Under the pieces are notes generated by a model. The model was not told the origin of the DNA, ran no database searches, and worked only from the letters and a program-made list of their open reading frames with translations. Position numbers and translations under genes: made by a program. Below, piece by piece: positions 12,909 to 21,427 of a DNA stretch of 39,580 nucleotides (its first letter is position 1; every line of letters starts with the position of its first letter). The stretch is from NCBI GenBank assembly GCA_946407745.1, contig CAMJPQ010000030.1, forward strand, positions 1 to 39,580. The letters run 5' to 3'. This stretch comes from an uncultured Clostridia bacterium (GTDB lineage Bacteria; Bacillota; Clostridia; Christensenellales; Aristaeellaceae).

Positions 12909-14166
12909 GCAGGCCGTCAGCTTCCTTCTTGAGCGCCCTGTCGAATTCGCCAATGCGGTAGGGTTCACGAAGCTTGGCGAGCTCCACAACGACTGGATCA
13001 AGGACATGGTGAGCGGCAAGGAGGACAGCACGCTCCTGGCACACCGAGGCTCCTACAAGACGACCTGCGTTTCCGTGGCCCTGGCGCTGATCGTGCTTCT
13101 GCTGCCGAACGTCCGCACGCTGTTTATGCGGAAGACCGACACAGACACCCAGGAGATCATCCAGCAGGTCTCCAACATCTTGAAGCACCCGGTAACAAGG
13201 TACTTTGCGCGGGTGATCTGGGGCGTGGATCTGACGCTGATCAAGGACACGTCCAAGGAGATCACCACGAATCTGTGCCGGGACGTGAAGGGCACAGCGC
13301 AGTTGAGCTCCCGAGGCATAAAGGGATCTCTTACCGGCAAGCACTTTGACCGGATCTTCACGGACGACATCGTGAACCTGGACGACCGGCGCAGCCGTGC
13401 GGAACGGGAGCTTACAAAGGGCGTCTATCAAGAGCTGCAGAACCTCAAGAACCGGGGAGGCCGGATCTTTAACACCGGAACGCCATGGCACAAAGAGGAC
13501 GCGATCTCCATCATGCCGAACGTGAAGCGGTTCGACTGTTATCACACCGGCCTGATCTCAAAGGAGGAGTTGGCCGACCTGCGACAGCGCATGGAGGCCT
13601 CGCTTTTCGCTGCCAACTATGAATTGAAGCACATTGCATCTGACGATGTGCTTTTTTTCGAGCCCAAAACCGACGCGGATCCCGCGCTTGCGGAACAGGG
13701 AATCGCCCATGTGGACGCTGCCTACGGCGGCTCCGACTCCACAACCTTCACCATCTGCCGGAAGGCGGACGGGAAATACTACATGTTCGGGAAGCTGTGG
13801 CATAAGCACGTGGACGACTGCGAGGCGGAGATTATCGACTTCCGAAAGAAGTTCATGGCCTCGAAGATCTACTGCGAGGACAACGGCGACAAAGGCTATC
13901 TTGCCAAGGATCTTCGCTCCAAGGGCGAGAGGGTGGTCCGGTACCACGAGGACACAAACAAGCACATCAAGATCACGTCATATCTCAAGGCCGTGTGGCC
14001 GGACGTGATCTTTGTCAAAGGCACGGATCCGGAGTATATCAACGAGATCTGCGACTATAACGAGAACGCGGAACACGACGACGCGCCGGACAGCGCCTCC
14101 TCCGTGGTCCGCGCCCTGTGGAACAAAAAGAGCACGAGCAATGACTATACATCCATCTTCGGATAA
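12898..14166 (+). CDS. terL: Terminase large subunit
   Basis: 422 residues from GTG 12898. Packaging ATPase: Walker A variant HRGSYKTT (49-56), Walker B RIFTDD (152-157) and a coupling motif region G-T-P-W-H. The RNase H-like nuclease starts with VDAAYGG (D273) and has further acidic residues (YCEDNG). It translocates DNA into the prohead and cuts the concatemer. It precedes portal and head genes as usual. The sequence does not tell whether packaging is cos or pac. Confidence 0.93.
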   Translation: MTREQAVSFLLERPVEFANAVGFTKLGELHNDWIKDMVSGKEDSTLLAHRGSYKTTCVSVALALIVLLLPNVRTLFMRKTDTDTQEIIQQVSNILKHPVTRYFARVIWGVDLTLIKDTSKEITTNLCRDVKGTAQLSSRGIKGSLTGKHFDRIFTDDIVNLDDRRSRAERELTKGVYQELQNLKNRGGRIFNTGTPWHKEDAISIMPNVKRFDCYHTGLISKEELADLRQRMEASLFAANYELKHIASDDVLFFEPKTDADPALAEQGIAHVDAAYGGSDSTTFTICRKADGKYYMFGKLWHKHVDDCEAEIIDFRKKFMASKIYCEDNGDKGYLAKDLRSKGERVVRYHEDTNKHIKITSYLKAVWPDVIFVKGTDPEYINEICDYNENAEHDDAPDSASSVVRALWNKKSTSNDYTSIFG

Positions 14167-14180
14167 GGGAGAGTGATCGA

Positions 14181-15608
14181 ATGCTGACCTTTGAGGATCT
14201 TGTCGCCGTAGGCGAAGACGAAAAGCAGCGGATCGCCTTTGTATTGAAAGTGATCCAGCAGCACCAGCAGAGCGACGCCTACAGGGCGGCCAAAACTGCC
14301 GAGATGTACTACGACGGCGAAAACCCCACGATCATGCAGTATGAGAAGATCATATACGACATGAAGGGCAAGGCCCACGTGGACATGTGGACCGCCAACC
14401 ACAAGATCGCCTCCCAGTTCTTCCCCTTTGTGATCGACCAGGAAGTGAGCTATCTCCTGGGCAACGGCATTCGCTTCAACAACGAGGGCACCAAAGACCA
14501 GCTCGGCAAGGACTTTGACCAGGAAGTCATGGATGCCCTGGAATACGCCCGGATCGGAGGGACTTCCTTCGGCTTCTGGAACCTGGACCACATCGAAGTA
14601 TTCAAGCTGACCGAATTCGCCCCCCTTTACGGGGAGGAGAACGGCGCTCTGATGGCCGGTGTGCGGTGGTGGCAGCTCGAAAAGACAAAGCCGCTGCGCG
14701 CCACGCTCTATGAGCTGGACGGCTTCACGGAGTACATCCGCGAGAACGGGAAGGACATGGTCGTCCTCAAGAAGAAGCAGCCGTACAAGGAAAACGTCCG
14801 CTTTACCGAGGCCGAGGGCGAGGAGATAACGGACGGCGAGAATTACGACGGTTTCCCGGTCGTTCCTCTGTATGCCAACAAGGCCCACAAGAGCGCCCTC
14901 AACGGCAAGAAGAACACCGTGGACGCCCTGGATCTGCTGAGCTCCAACATGGTCAATAACTGCGACGAGGGCAATCTGATCTACTGGGTGCTGACCAACT
15001 GCGGCGGCATGGACGAGCTGGACGACGCGAAGTTCGTGGAACGACTGAAAACGTCCCACGTGGCCCATGCGGACGGCGACGCCGGCGCATCGGTGGAAGC
15101 GCACACGGTCGAGGCTCCGGTGGAAGGGACGAAGACTACGAAGCAGGATCTCAAAGACCAGCTCCACGAGGACTTCCAGACCTTCGATGCAAAGGCCATG
15201 ACCGCCTCCGACATGTCCGCCACGGCTATCAAGGCCGGTTACACCCGTCTGGATATGAAGACGGACAAGATCGAGCGGGAAGTCACCCGCTTCATCAACG
15301 GGATCCTTGCTCTCGCCGGGATCGACGATGACCCGACCTATCAGCGCAATCAGATGGTTAATGCCACCGAGGAAACGCAGCGGATCCTCATGCAGGCGCA
15401 GTACTTCGACGCGGAGTACATCACCAAGAAGCTGCTGGCGATCAACGGAGACATCGACCAGTACGAGGATCTGATGAAGCGCATGGACGCGGAGAACGCC
15501 AACCGGCTGAAAGAGATGGAGCAGAAGCTGGCCGAAGCCGAGGCCCAGAACGCGGCCCAGCAGGCTCCGCAGCCGCCCGCTCCTGCTGAACCGGAGGCGG
15601 CTGAATAA
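14181..15608 (+). CDS. Portal protein (SPP1 gp6-like)
   Basis: 475 residues. N-terminal Y-Y-D-G-E-N-P, K-I-A-S-Q-F-F-P-F-V-I-D-Q, then E-V-S-Y-L-L-G-N-G are classic for the SPP1-type portal (Phage_prot_Gp6). The middle region and the crown helices (about 400-450) lead to an Ala/Pro/Gln tail. It forms the dodecameric ring at the head vertex, docking terminase and connector. It ends in TAATG overlapping the next start. Confidence 0.92.
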   Translation: MLTFEDLVAVGEDEKQRIAFVLKVIQQHQQSDAYRAAKTAEMYYDGENPTIMQYEKIIYDMKGKAHVDMWTANHKIASQFFPFVIDQEVSYLLGNGIRFNNEGTKDQLGKDFDQEVMDALEYARIGGTSFGFWNLDHIEVFKLTEFAPLYGEENGALMAGVRWWQLEKTKPLRATLYELDGFTEYIRENGKDMVVLKKKQPYKENVRFTEAEGEEITDGENYDGFPVVPLYANKAHKSALNGKKNTVDALDLLSSNMVNNCDEGNLIYWVLTNCGGMDELDDAKFVERLKTSHVAHADGDAGASVEAHTVEAPVEGTKTTKQDLKDQLHEDFQTFDAKAMTASDMSATAIKAGYTRLDMKTDKIEREVTRFINGILALAGIDDDPTYQRNQMVNATEETQRILMQAQYFDAEYITKKLLAINGDIDQYEDLMKRMDAENANRLKEMEQKLAEAEAQNAAQQAPQPPAPAEPEAAE

Positions 15609-16591
15609 TGGCCGACCGTGGACATGAGCTGACCGACGCCCTTCTGGAAGACCTGGAAGAGCGAATCGCCAGGGAATACGCCCAGGCCTCCCGGGATATG
15701 CAGCGCAAGTTCGCGGAGTACATGGAAAAGTTCTCCGCGGAGGACGCGGCAAAGCGCAAGCTCCTGGAGGCCGGGGAGATCACCGAGAAGGACTACGCCA
15801 ACTGGCGCTACCGTCACATGATGATGGGTAAGCGGTGGGAGGAAATGAAGGACGTTCTAGTTGAGGACCTGGAACACGTCAACGAGATCGCCTTGAAGAT
15901 CTCCGAGGGGAAGATGGCGGACGTCTACGCCCTCAATGCCAACTTCGCCGCCTATCAGATCGAGCATGACGCGAAGATCAACATGGGCTTTGATCTCTAC
16001 AATCACGACACCGCCGAATACCTCCTCAAGAAGGAGCGGCAGCTAATGCCCGGTCCATCCACCCGGAAGGCCCGACAGATCGCAGAGGACAAGACCATGC
16101 AGTGGAATGCCCAGAGGATCCAGTCTGCGGTGCTTCAAGGTGTCCTGCAGGGTGAACCTACTGACAAGGTCGCCGAGCGCTTACGCGGCGTTGCAACGAT
16201 GAATTATAACGCCTCCGTGCGCTATGCCCGCACCATGACCACATCCGCGCAGAACGCGGGGCGGTATGAGAGCTATCGCCGGTCCGAGGAACTGGGCGTT
16301 GACCTGGTGATCGAGTGGCAGGCCACGCTTGACGGGCGCACCCGGCACGAACACCGCATGATGCACGGACAGCGGCGGGAGATCGGAGAGCCGTTCATCG
16401 TGGATGGCGTCCGGATCCTGTACCCGGCGCAGAGCTCCGGGCCGGGCGCGTCGGACATCCCACAGTCGATGATCTGGAATTGCCGGTGCACGCTGCTGGC
16501 TATGGTCAAGGGCTACGAGGCAAAGACCGTGACAAGGTCTCCCAAAATGGGAGATATGACCTTCGAGGAATGGAGGGATGCACATGGCTGA
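15608..16591 (+). CDS. Head morphogenesis protein (SPP1 gp7-like)
   Basis: 327 residues. A long helical N-terminal part (ARDMQRKF... region) precedes the conserved C-terminal Phage_Mu_F/SPP1 gp7 domain: A-R-T-M-T-T-S-A-Q-N-A-G-R, W-Q-A-T-L-D-G-R-T-R, H-R-M-M-H-G-Q and W-N-C-R-C-T-L-L. This minor capsid protein binds portal and is needed for correct head assembly and DNA exit. Coupled to portal (TAATG) and overlapping the next gene. Confidence 0.9.
   Translation: MADRGHELTDALLEDLEERIAREYAQASRDMQRKFAEYMEKFSAEDAAKRKLLEAGEITEKDYANWRYRHMMMGKRWEEMKDVLVEDLEHVNEIALKISEGKMADVYALNANFAAYQIEHDAKINMGFDLYNHDTAEYLLKKERQLMPGPSTRKARQIAEDKTMQWNAQRIQSAVLQGVLQGEPTDKVAERLRGVATMNYNASVRYARTMTTSAQNAGRYESYRRSEELGVDLVIEWQATLDGRTRHEHRMMHGQRREIGEPFIVDGVRILYPAQSSGPGASDIPQSMIWNCRCTLLAMVKGYEAKTVTRSPKMGDMTFEEWRDAHG
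16189..16198. repeat. CGTTGCAACG palindrome, copy 1
   Basis: Perfect ten-base palindrome inside the head morphogenesis gene; one of four copies in the window (also 19267, 32925, 37809). Confidence 0.5.
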
Positions 16592-17009
16592 TTACACCTT
16601 CATCGACCATTCGGACGAGGCGAAAGCGGCTTTGGAGGAGGCCATGTACGCAGCCCTGGACGCTATGGGACAGCAGGCCGTGAGCCATGCCAAGTCGAAC
16701 ATAACGAGCGCGGGCCGAGTGGACACAGGAGCCCTTCGGAACAGCGTGAGCCACATCGTAGCGGCAGATGAACATGCCGTCTATGTCGGCACCAACGCCG
16801 AGCATGCCGTTTTCAACGAGATGGGGACCGGCATATACCTGGACGGAGGCGGCGGACGGCAAACGCCGTGGCGGTACCAGGACGCGAAAGGCAACTGGCA
16901 CACAACGAGGGGCATCCGCCCAATTCATTTTCTCCGGAACGCCGTGCAGGATCACCAGGACGAGCTTATCCAGTTGGGCGGGGAGATCATCAAACAGCAC
17001 CAGCCGTGA
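16584..17009 (+). CDS. HK97 gp10-like connector / neck protein
   Basis: 141 residues from ATG 16584 (GGAGGG upstream; ATG 16578 is too close). RVDTGALRNSVSH, then YVGTNAEHAVFNEMGTG and R-P-I-H-F-L-R-N-A are hallmarks of the HK97 gp10 family of head-tail or tail-completion proteins. Its position before the scaffold, rather than after the capsid, is a less common arrangement. A terminator overlaps its stop. Confidence 0.85.
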   Translation: MADYTFIDHSDEAKAALEEAMYAALDAMGQQAVSHAKSNITSAGRVDTGALRNSVSHIVAADEHAVYVGTNAEHAVFNEMGTGIYLDGGGGRQTPWRYQDAKGNWHTTRGIRPIHFLRNAVQDHQDELIQLGGEIIKQHQP

Positions 17010-17022
17010 GGCTGGTTTTTTT
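17000..17022 (+). terminator. Intrinsic terminator inside the late operon
   Basis: CCAGCC (17000-17005), GTGA loop, GGCTGG (17010-17015), then seven T. It overlaps the stop of the gp10-like gene and separates portal/morphogenesis genes from scaffold/capsid. The 85 bases to the next ATG contain a weak TTTACA and no clear -10. Confidence 0.8.
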
Positions 17023-17107
17023 ATCGGTAAAAGCCGCGAGAGCGGATTTACACAAATACTTCTCAGGGTAGCACTCCCGAGAAACTGCGAAAAGGAGAAG
17101 CAGAAAA

Positions 17108-17749
17108 ATGGCAGACTTTGAAAACATCATCAAAACCCACGCGAAAGAGGACGGGAACATCCCCGCTTCGGCTATCCCCGCATTGGTGACGGCTATCAAG
17201 ACGGCTGTCGGGAATGAGTACGTCGACAAGGAACGCTACAAGGCCAAGCTGACCGAGATCGACCAGCTCAAAGAACAGTCGCAGACCGCCGAGGACAATG
17301 CCACGACCGCCGGAAAGTGGAAGGACAAGTACACCGACCTCAAAAGGCAGTTTGATGAGTACAAGGATGAGGTCAAAGGCAAGGAAACGCTGGAGAGCAA
17401 AAAGGCTGTCCTGCGTGAGATTGCCAAGGACGCCGGACTTTCCGAGGCCGGTATCGCCAAAGCCGTCAAGTACCACGACTTTTCGAAGCTGGAGCTTGAC
17501 GAGAACGGCGCGGCCAAGGACAGGCAGAGCATCCTCAAAGGCCTCAAGGAAGAGTGGCCGGAGTACATCCAGACCACACAGCAGCGGGGCGCGGCTACTG
17601 CCAACCCGCCCACGACCACCAGTACGGGAGGCGCGAAAAAGTACGCCTCCAAACAGGAGATCATGGAAATCAAGAACACTGCCGAACGGCAGCGTGCTAT
17701 CCATGACAACCGTGAATTGTTCGGGTTTTCCCCGAATGGAAAGGAGTAA
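17108..17749 (+). CDS. Capsid scaffolding protein (GP20-like)
   Basis: 213 residues. Acidic and coiled-coil rich: Y-K-A-K-L-T-E-I-D-Q-L-K-E-Q-S, K-W-K-D-K-Y-T-D-L-K-R-Q-F, then A-V-L-R-E-I-A-K-D-A-G-L. This is the standard layout of the phage minor structural GP20 scaffold family, with a Ser/Thr-rich linker and short C-terminal helix (capsid-binding). It organises capsid assembly and is removed from the mature particle. GGAG site upstream; the capsid gene follows four bases later. Confidence 0.88.
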   Translation: MADFENIIKTHAKEDGNIPASAIPALVTAIKTAVGNEYVDKERYKAKLTEIDQLKEQSQTAEDNATTAGKWKDKYTDLKRQFDEYKDEVKGKETLESKKAVLREIAKDAGLSEAGIAKAVKYHDFSKLELDENGAAKDRQSILKGLKEEWPEYIQTTQQRGAATANPPTTTSTGGAKKYASKQEIMEIKNTAERQRAIHDNRELFGFSPNGKE

Positions 17750-17752
17750 AAA

Positions 17753-18961
17753 ATGCCTGCTTCCAATGTTGAAACTCTGACCAACCCCCGCGACTCTCTG
17801 CCGAACGTTTACACCGGCGTCACCGAGCGCGAGATCGACTTCGTCTCCCGCTTTGCTCTGAACTGGGATGCTCTGCGTGAGATCATGGGGATCATGGAGC
17901 CCATCAAGAAGGGCCCCGGTACCAAGCTGATCTCCTACACCGCCTCTGTCGCCCTGGAAAGCGGCAGCGTCGATCCCGGTGAGGTCATCCCCTACAGCAA
18001 GGCCACGATCGTGCAGGCCGCTATGGAAGATCTGACCGTCGAAAAGTACGCGAAAGCTGTTCCCATCGAGGACGTGGTGAAATACGGCGCGGCCATTGCC
18101 GTCGAGAAGAGCGACAACGCTTTTCTGACCGCCCTGCAGAACGATGTTCTGAGCCGCTTCTTCACCTTCCTCAACACCGGATCCCTCACCAACAACCAGA
18201 CCACCTTCCAGATGGCTCTGTCTATGGCCAAGGGCCTGGTGGTGAACAAGTTCAAGGCCATGCGCCGGACCGCCACCGCGGTCGTTGGCTTCGTCAACGT
18301 GCTGGACGTTCACGAGTACATCGGCTCGGCCAACATCACCGTGCAGAACCGCTTTGGCTTTGACTATGTCAAAGACTTCATGGGCTACTCCACCGTGTTC
18401 CTCATGTCCGACGCCGACATTCGGCGTGGCCGGGTGATCGCCCTGCCCGTGGAGAATATCGATCTCTACTACATCGATCCCAGCGACAGCGAGTTTGCCA
18501 AGCTGGGCCTCGACTACACCGTGGACGGCGAGACCCCGCTGATCGGCTTCCACGCGCAGGGCAACTACAGCACCGCCGTCGGCGAGAGCTACGCCCTCAT
18601 GGGTATGAAGCTGTGGGCTGAGTACCTGGACGGCATCGCCATTGTGGACGTGGTCGCATCCGGCGGATCTCTGGCTGCCATCACCGGCTTCTCCACCGAT
18701 TCCGGCGGTGCTGCCGGCAAGTCCGAGCTGACCGTTCCCGATCCCGATGTGGGCGGCGGCAAGTTCTACTTCAAGTCCAAGGCCAGCTCCGCACCTGCGG
18801 CTCCTTCGTATCTGGCGGTGTTTGATCCCACCGGCTGGACTGAGGTCGTCGACGAGCAGATCGTCTCCGCGACCAACGGTCACAAGTACCGCGTGGTCGA
18901 GGTCAACGGCACGGGCCAGGCTATCGCCACCGCCGACGGCACCGTGGTTGCCGGCACCTGA
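17753..18961 (+). CDS. Major capsid protein
   Basis: 402 residues. An HK97-fold type: N-terminal TEREIDFVSRFALNWDAL, then SYTASVALESGSVDPGEVIP and the P-domain VFLMSDADIRRGRV. After about residue 305 (G-I-A-I-V-D-V) there is a roughly 95-residue Gly/Ser-linked extra domain ending in TADGTVVAGT, probably an Ig-like surface decoration. The most strongly codon-biased gene of the window by eye, as expected for the most abundant protein. Confidence 0.9.
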   Translation: MPASNVETLTNPRDSLPNVYTGVTEREIDFVSRFALNWDALREIMGIMEPIKKGPGTKLISYTASVALESGSVDPGEVIPYSKATIVQAAMEDLTVEKYAKAVPIEDVVKYGAAIAVEKSDNAFLTALQNDVLSRFFTFLNTGSLTNNQTTFQMALSMAKGLVVNKFKAMRRTATAVVGFVNVLDVHEYIGSANITVQNRFGFDYVKDFMGYSTVFLMSDADIRRGRVIALPVENIDLYYIDPSDSEFAKLGLDYTVDGETPLIGFHAQGNYSTAVGESYALMGMKLWAEYLDGIAIVDVVASGGSLAAITGFSTDSGGAAGKSELTVPDPDVGGGKFYFKSKASSAPAAPSYLAVFDPTGWTEVVDEQIVSATNGHKYRVVEVNGTGQAIATADGTVVAGT

Positions 18962-18979
18962 TGAGAGGGGGCGGTCCGA

Positions 18980-19408
18980 ATGCTTACCGAGCTTTGCCAG
19001 GAGCTCCGCAACTGGTTTGACCTTGAGCGGCATACCGGCACGTTTGAGATCACGGGCGGCAATCTGACCGCCGACTTTCTGCGGGAGGGTCAGTACTTCC
19101 GCATCATGGGCAGTATTTTCAGCGACGGGGTGCATCAGTACCCCGCCGCTGATCTGCCGGACGAAACCTTTGAAGGCGCGGTGTGGGCGCTCGCCATCCC
19201 GCAGGCTGTCATTAACCTGTCGGCAGAGATCGACACATGGCAGACAAAATACGGCGGCGCTGACGGCGTTGCAACGTCCCCCTTCGCTTCGGAAAGCTTC
19301 GGGGGATACTCATACTCCAAGGCGACGTTCTCCTCCTCTGGCGGTTCTGGTGCCGCTACGTGGCAGACGGTTTTCAAGTCCCGGCTGAACGCATGGAGGA
19401 AGATGTGA
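18980..19408 (+). CDS. Head-tail connector (adaptor) protein
   Basis: 142 residues directly after the capsid gene. N-terminal ELCQELRNWFDLERHTGTFE is a recurring opening of clostridial phage connector proteins. The C-terminal helix (TWQTVFKSRLNAWRKM) and the position fit a gp15/gp6-type adaptor. Overlaps the next start (TGATG). Confidence 0.7.
   Translation: MLTELCQELRNWFDLERHTGTFEITGGNLTADFLREGQYFRIMGSIFSDGVHQYPAADLPDETFEGAVWALAIPQAVINLSAEIDTWQTKYGGADGVATSPFASESFGGYSYSKATFSSSGGSGAATWQTVFKSRLNAWRKM
19267..19276. repeat. CGTTGCAACG palindrome, copy 2
   Basis: Same ten-base palindrome inside the connector gene. Confidence 0.5.
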
Positions 19409-19761
19409 TGAGCCTTCTGGAAGCGGCGTATGAGACCTTCGTCATGATGGACCGCACCAGCGGTCGGGACGAATACGGCGGTATCACCCGGTCGTGGAGG
19501 GAAGGGGCAGAGATCCAGGCGGCAGCCACGCTGGACACGTCCATCGAGGCCCGTGTCGCCGGTGTACAGGGCGTGACAAGCCTGTACACCATCATCACGC
19601 GCCGGGAGCTCACTTTGGAATACCACGATGTCCTCAAACGGCGGTCAGACGGGAAGATATTCCGGGTGACCTCCGACGGGGACGACAAGAGAACGCCCAC
19701 GGGCGCCGGACTGGACATGCGGCTGGTGACAGCCGAGGAATGGGAGCTGACCAATGGATAA
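19408..19761 (+). CDS. Head-tail joining (stopper) protein
   Basis: 117 residues from ATG 19408, GGAGG upstream. Beta-rich: DEYGGITRSWREGAEIQAA, SLYTIITRRELTLEYHDVLKR and SDGKIFRVTSD match the general pattern of the SPP1 gp16/phage head-tail stopper family. It probably closes the connector after packaging. Overlaps the following gene by eight bases. Confidence 0.75.
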   Translation: MSLLEAAYETFVMMDRTSGRDEYGGITRSWREGAEIQAAATLDTSIEARVAGVQGVTSLYTIITRRELTLEYHDVLKRRSDGKIFRVTSDGDDKRTPTGAGLDMRLVTAEEWELTNG

Positions 19762-20143
19762 GGCACAGGCGCTTAATTCTTTTTGGTCTGGCTTCGGGCT
19801 GGACGCCATCGACGAGCTGAGCTCTTACGATGAAAAGACCATGGAGGAGCTGGACATCCACTATCCGTACATCAGCTATGAGGCTGCCTTTTCCTCTCTT
19901 GACGAGCCGCTGATGCTGGGCGCGGATCTTTGGTACCAGTCTGTCTCCTGGGAAGAAATCACCAAAAAAGCGGAGGAGATCGGAGCCTACATCGGGCTCG
20001 GAGGTCGGTTCATCCGCTATGACGGAGGAGGTATCTGGATCACCAGGGCCTCTGTTTTTTCACGGCGCATGGCGGAGGAGACCGGAAACGACAACATCCG
20101 CCGCGTCCACCTCAACATCAACGCCGAATACCTTTCGGCATAA
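19754..20143 (+). CDS. Tail terminator / minor capsid-type protein
   Basis: 129 residues. EELDIHYPYISYEAAFSSLDE, then LGADLWYQSVSWEEITKKAEEI and R-R-V-H-L-N-I-N-A-E-Y match the tail-terminator-type proteins in SPP1-like gene order (between stopper and tail tube). It would cap the tail tube for joining to the head. Confidence 0.75.
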   Translation: MDKAQALNSFWSGFGLDAIDELSSYDEKTMEELDIHYPYISYEAAFSSLDEPLMLGADLWYQSVSWEEITKKAEEIGAYIGLGGRFIRYDGGGIWITRASVFSRRMAEETGNDNIRRVHLNINAEYLSA

Positions 20144-20155
20144 AGGAGAATGGAT

Positions 20156-20731
20156 ATGAAGTTTACTCAGATCCCGAACGATACCTTTGAGAAGCTCCAG
20201 CTGAATGCCGGTATTCTCGTTGACGAATTCACTCCCGCCACCGGCGTCATCGGAAATCTTCTCGGCGCCACCACCGGCGGCGTCTCTTTTGCCAGCAATC
20301 CCTCCTATACGGATTTTGGTGAGGACGTCGACAACTGCCCCAACAACACCAAGGAGCTGAAACACCTTGACGGCTTCGATCCCCAGATGGCCGGAACGTT
20401 CCTCACCTGCACTCCTTCGGTCATCAAGAGCCTTGTCGGTGCCGCCGACATCTCTGGGAGCGACGCAACGCGCGTGATCCCCCGCAATCAGCTTCTGGCC
20501 TCTGACTTTGAGGAACTGTGGTGGATCGGGGACTATTCCGATGTGAACACCGGAAATAACGCGGGGTTCCTTGCCATCCATCTGATGAACGCCCTCAACC
20601 AGGCGGGCTTCCAGATCACCAGCGCGAAGAACGCCAAAGGCCAGATGGCGTTTGAGTATCACGGCCACTATTCGGTCGCAGACCATGACACCGTCCCGTT
20701 TGAGATCTACTGCAAGGCCGGAACTGCGTGA
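20156..20731 (+). CDS. Major tail (tube) protein
   Basis: 191 residues from ATG 20156, eight bases after AAGGAG; ATG 20150 is too close to the site. MKFTQIPNDTFEKLQLNAG, then ITSAKNAKGQMAFEYHGHYS and V-P-F-E-I-Y-C-K match the pattern of phage tail tube proteins in Gram-positive siphoviruses. It forms stacked hexamer rings around the tape measure. Confidence 0.85.
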   Translation: MKFTQIPNDTFEKLQLNAGILVDEFTPATGVIGNLLGATTGGVSFASNPSYTDFGEDVDNCPNNTKELKHLDGFDPQMAGTFLTCTPSVIKSLVGAADISGSDATRVIPRNQLLASDFEELWWIGDYSDVNTGNNAGFLAIHLMNALNQAGFQITSAKNAKGQMAFEYHGHYSVADHDTVPFEIYCKAGTA

Positions 20732-20750
20732 CGTCGGATAGGAGGATCGC

Positions 20751-21158
20751 ATGAAAACGCTGGCAAACTGCAACCCCAAGGAATTCCTTGTGCAGACCAA
20801 CAAGATCCGGCGGCATGTGGAGCGTTGGCTTTCGCTTACGAAGGTCCTGGAAATTCGTAAGCGGATGCCGGCGATCGACGAAAATGCCACTCCCGATGAA
20901 CGGCGGAAGGCGGTGTCCGAGCAGATCAAGAAAAACGCGAACGACGTTCTTTCCGCCGTGATGGAGGAGCATCCGGACGAGACGGCGGAGCTTCTTGGAC
21001 TCCTCTGCTTCGTAGATCCGGAAGATCTTGAAAACCACAAGATGACCGAATTCCTTGGTGCATTCACGGAGATCGTTGAAAGCCCGGAGGTCATCGGTTT
21101 TTTTACCTCATTGATGCAGTTGGGGGAGATGAATACTTCCGCCTCTGCCAAGGGATAA
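20751..21158 (+). CDS. Tail assembly chaperone, short form (gpG-like)
   Basis: 135 residues, GGAGG upstream. Mostly helical (EFLVQTNKIRRHVERWLSLT, ADENATPDERR-like region, then VLSAVMEEHPDETAELLGLL). Position between tail tube and tape measure and the frameshift signal at its 3' end identify it as the gpG-type chaperone that coats the tape measure protein during tail assembly. Confidence 0.82.
   Translation: MKTLANCNPKEFLVQTNKIRRHVERWLSLTKVLEIRKRMPAIDENATPDERRKAVSEQIKKNANDVLSAVMEEHPDETAELLGLLCFVDPEDLENHKMTEFLGAFTEIVESPEVIGFFTSLMQLGEMNTSASAKG
21098..21104 (+). promoter_or_regulatory. Programmed -1 ribosomal frameshift site (TTTTTTT)
   Basis: A run of seven T in phase as T-TTT-TTT, an ideal slippery heptamer, 55 bases before the end of the short chaperone. 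Slipping back one base enters a frame open to 21427 and encoding Y-L-I-D-A-V-G-G-D-E-Y-F-R-L-C-Q-G directly before the annotated downstream ORF start. Confidence 0.8.
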
Positions 21159-21427
21159 GGCTCGATATGCTGGAGTTGTTCGGCAGCGGATACGTTTTGG
21201 ACCATTGTGCCGTACAGCTTCAGCAAGAGCAAAAAGAACGCTCATACAAGCGATACATCTCGGAAGTCCTTCGACTGATGGGAGAAAACGTAGCCAAAGC
21301 GATCGGAGGCTCCTATTACGCTTCCCGTTGGGACGACCGGCCACAGCCGGAAGATGATCGGACGGGTGACGAGGTCGCAATGGATATTATCAACCGCGCC
21401 GGGCTGCGGGTCAAAGGAAGTGAGTAA
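21104..21427 (+). CDS. Tail assembly chaperone extension (gpGT-like, via -1 frameshift)
   Basis: 107 codons in the -1 frame from the TTTTTTT site. Fused to the first 118 residues of the short form, it gives a protein of about 225 residues. The stretch before the first ATG (21167) reads like conserved protein (YLIDAVGGDEYFRLC...), as does the rest (LELFGSGYVLDH, ERSYKRYISEVLRLMGENVA, ending GDEVAMDIINRAGL). This argues for frameshift fusion rather than independent start at 21167, which lacks a good ribosome site. Equivalent to lambda G/GT. Confidence 0.78.
   Translation, partial: YLIDAVGGDEYFRLCQGIRLDMLELFGSGYVLDHCAVQLQQEQKERSYKRYISEVLRLMGENVAKAIGGSYYASRWDDRPQPEDDRTGDEVAMDIINRAGLRVKGSE

Noticed and set aside
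14145-15752. A 535-codon minus-strand frame opposite the portal gene
   Set aside because: Composition is His/Leu/Val-rich nonsense typical of the reverse complement; portal motifs are on the plus strand.
17063-19135. A 690-codon minus-strand frame opposite scaffold and capsid
   Set aside because: Reverse-complement shadow of strongly codon-biased structural genes.
21167-21427. Independent gene starting at ATG 21167
   Set aside because: Weak ribosome site, and coding-like sequence extends upstream to the TTTTTTT slip site, so it is better explained as a frameshift extension.
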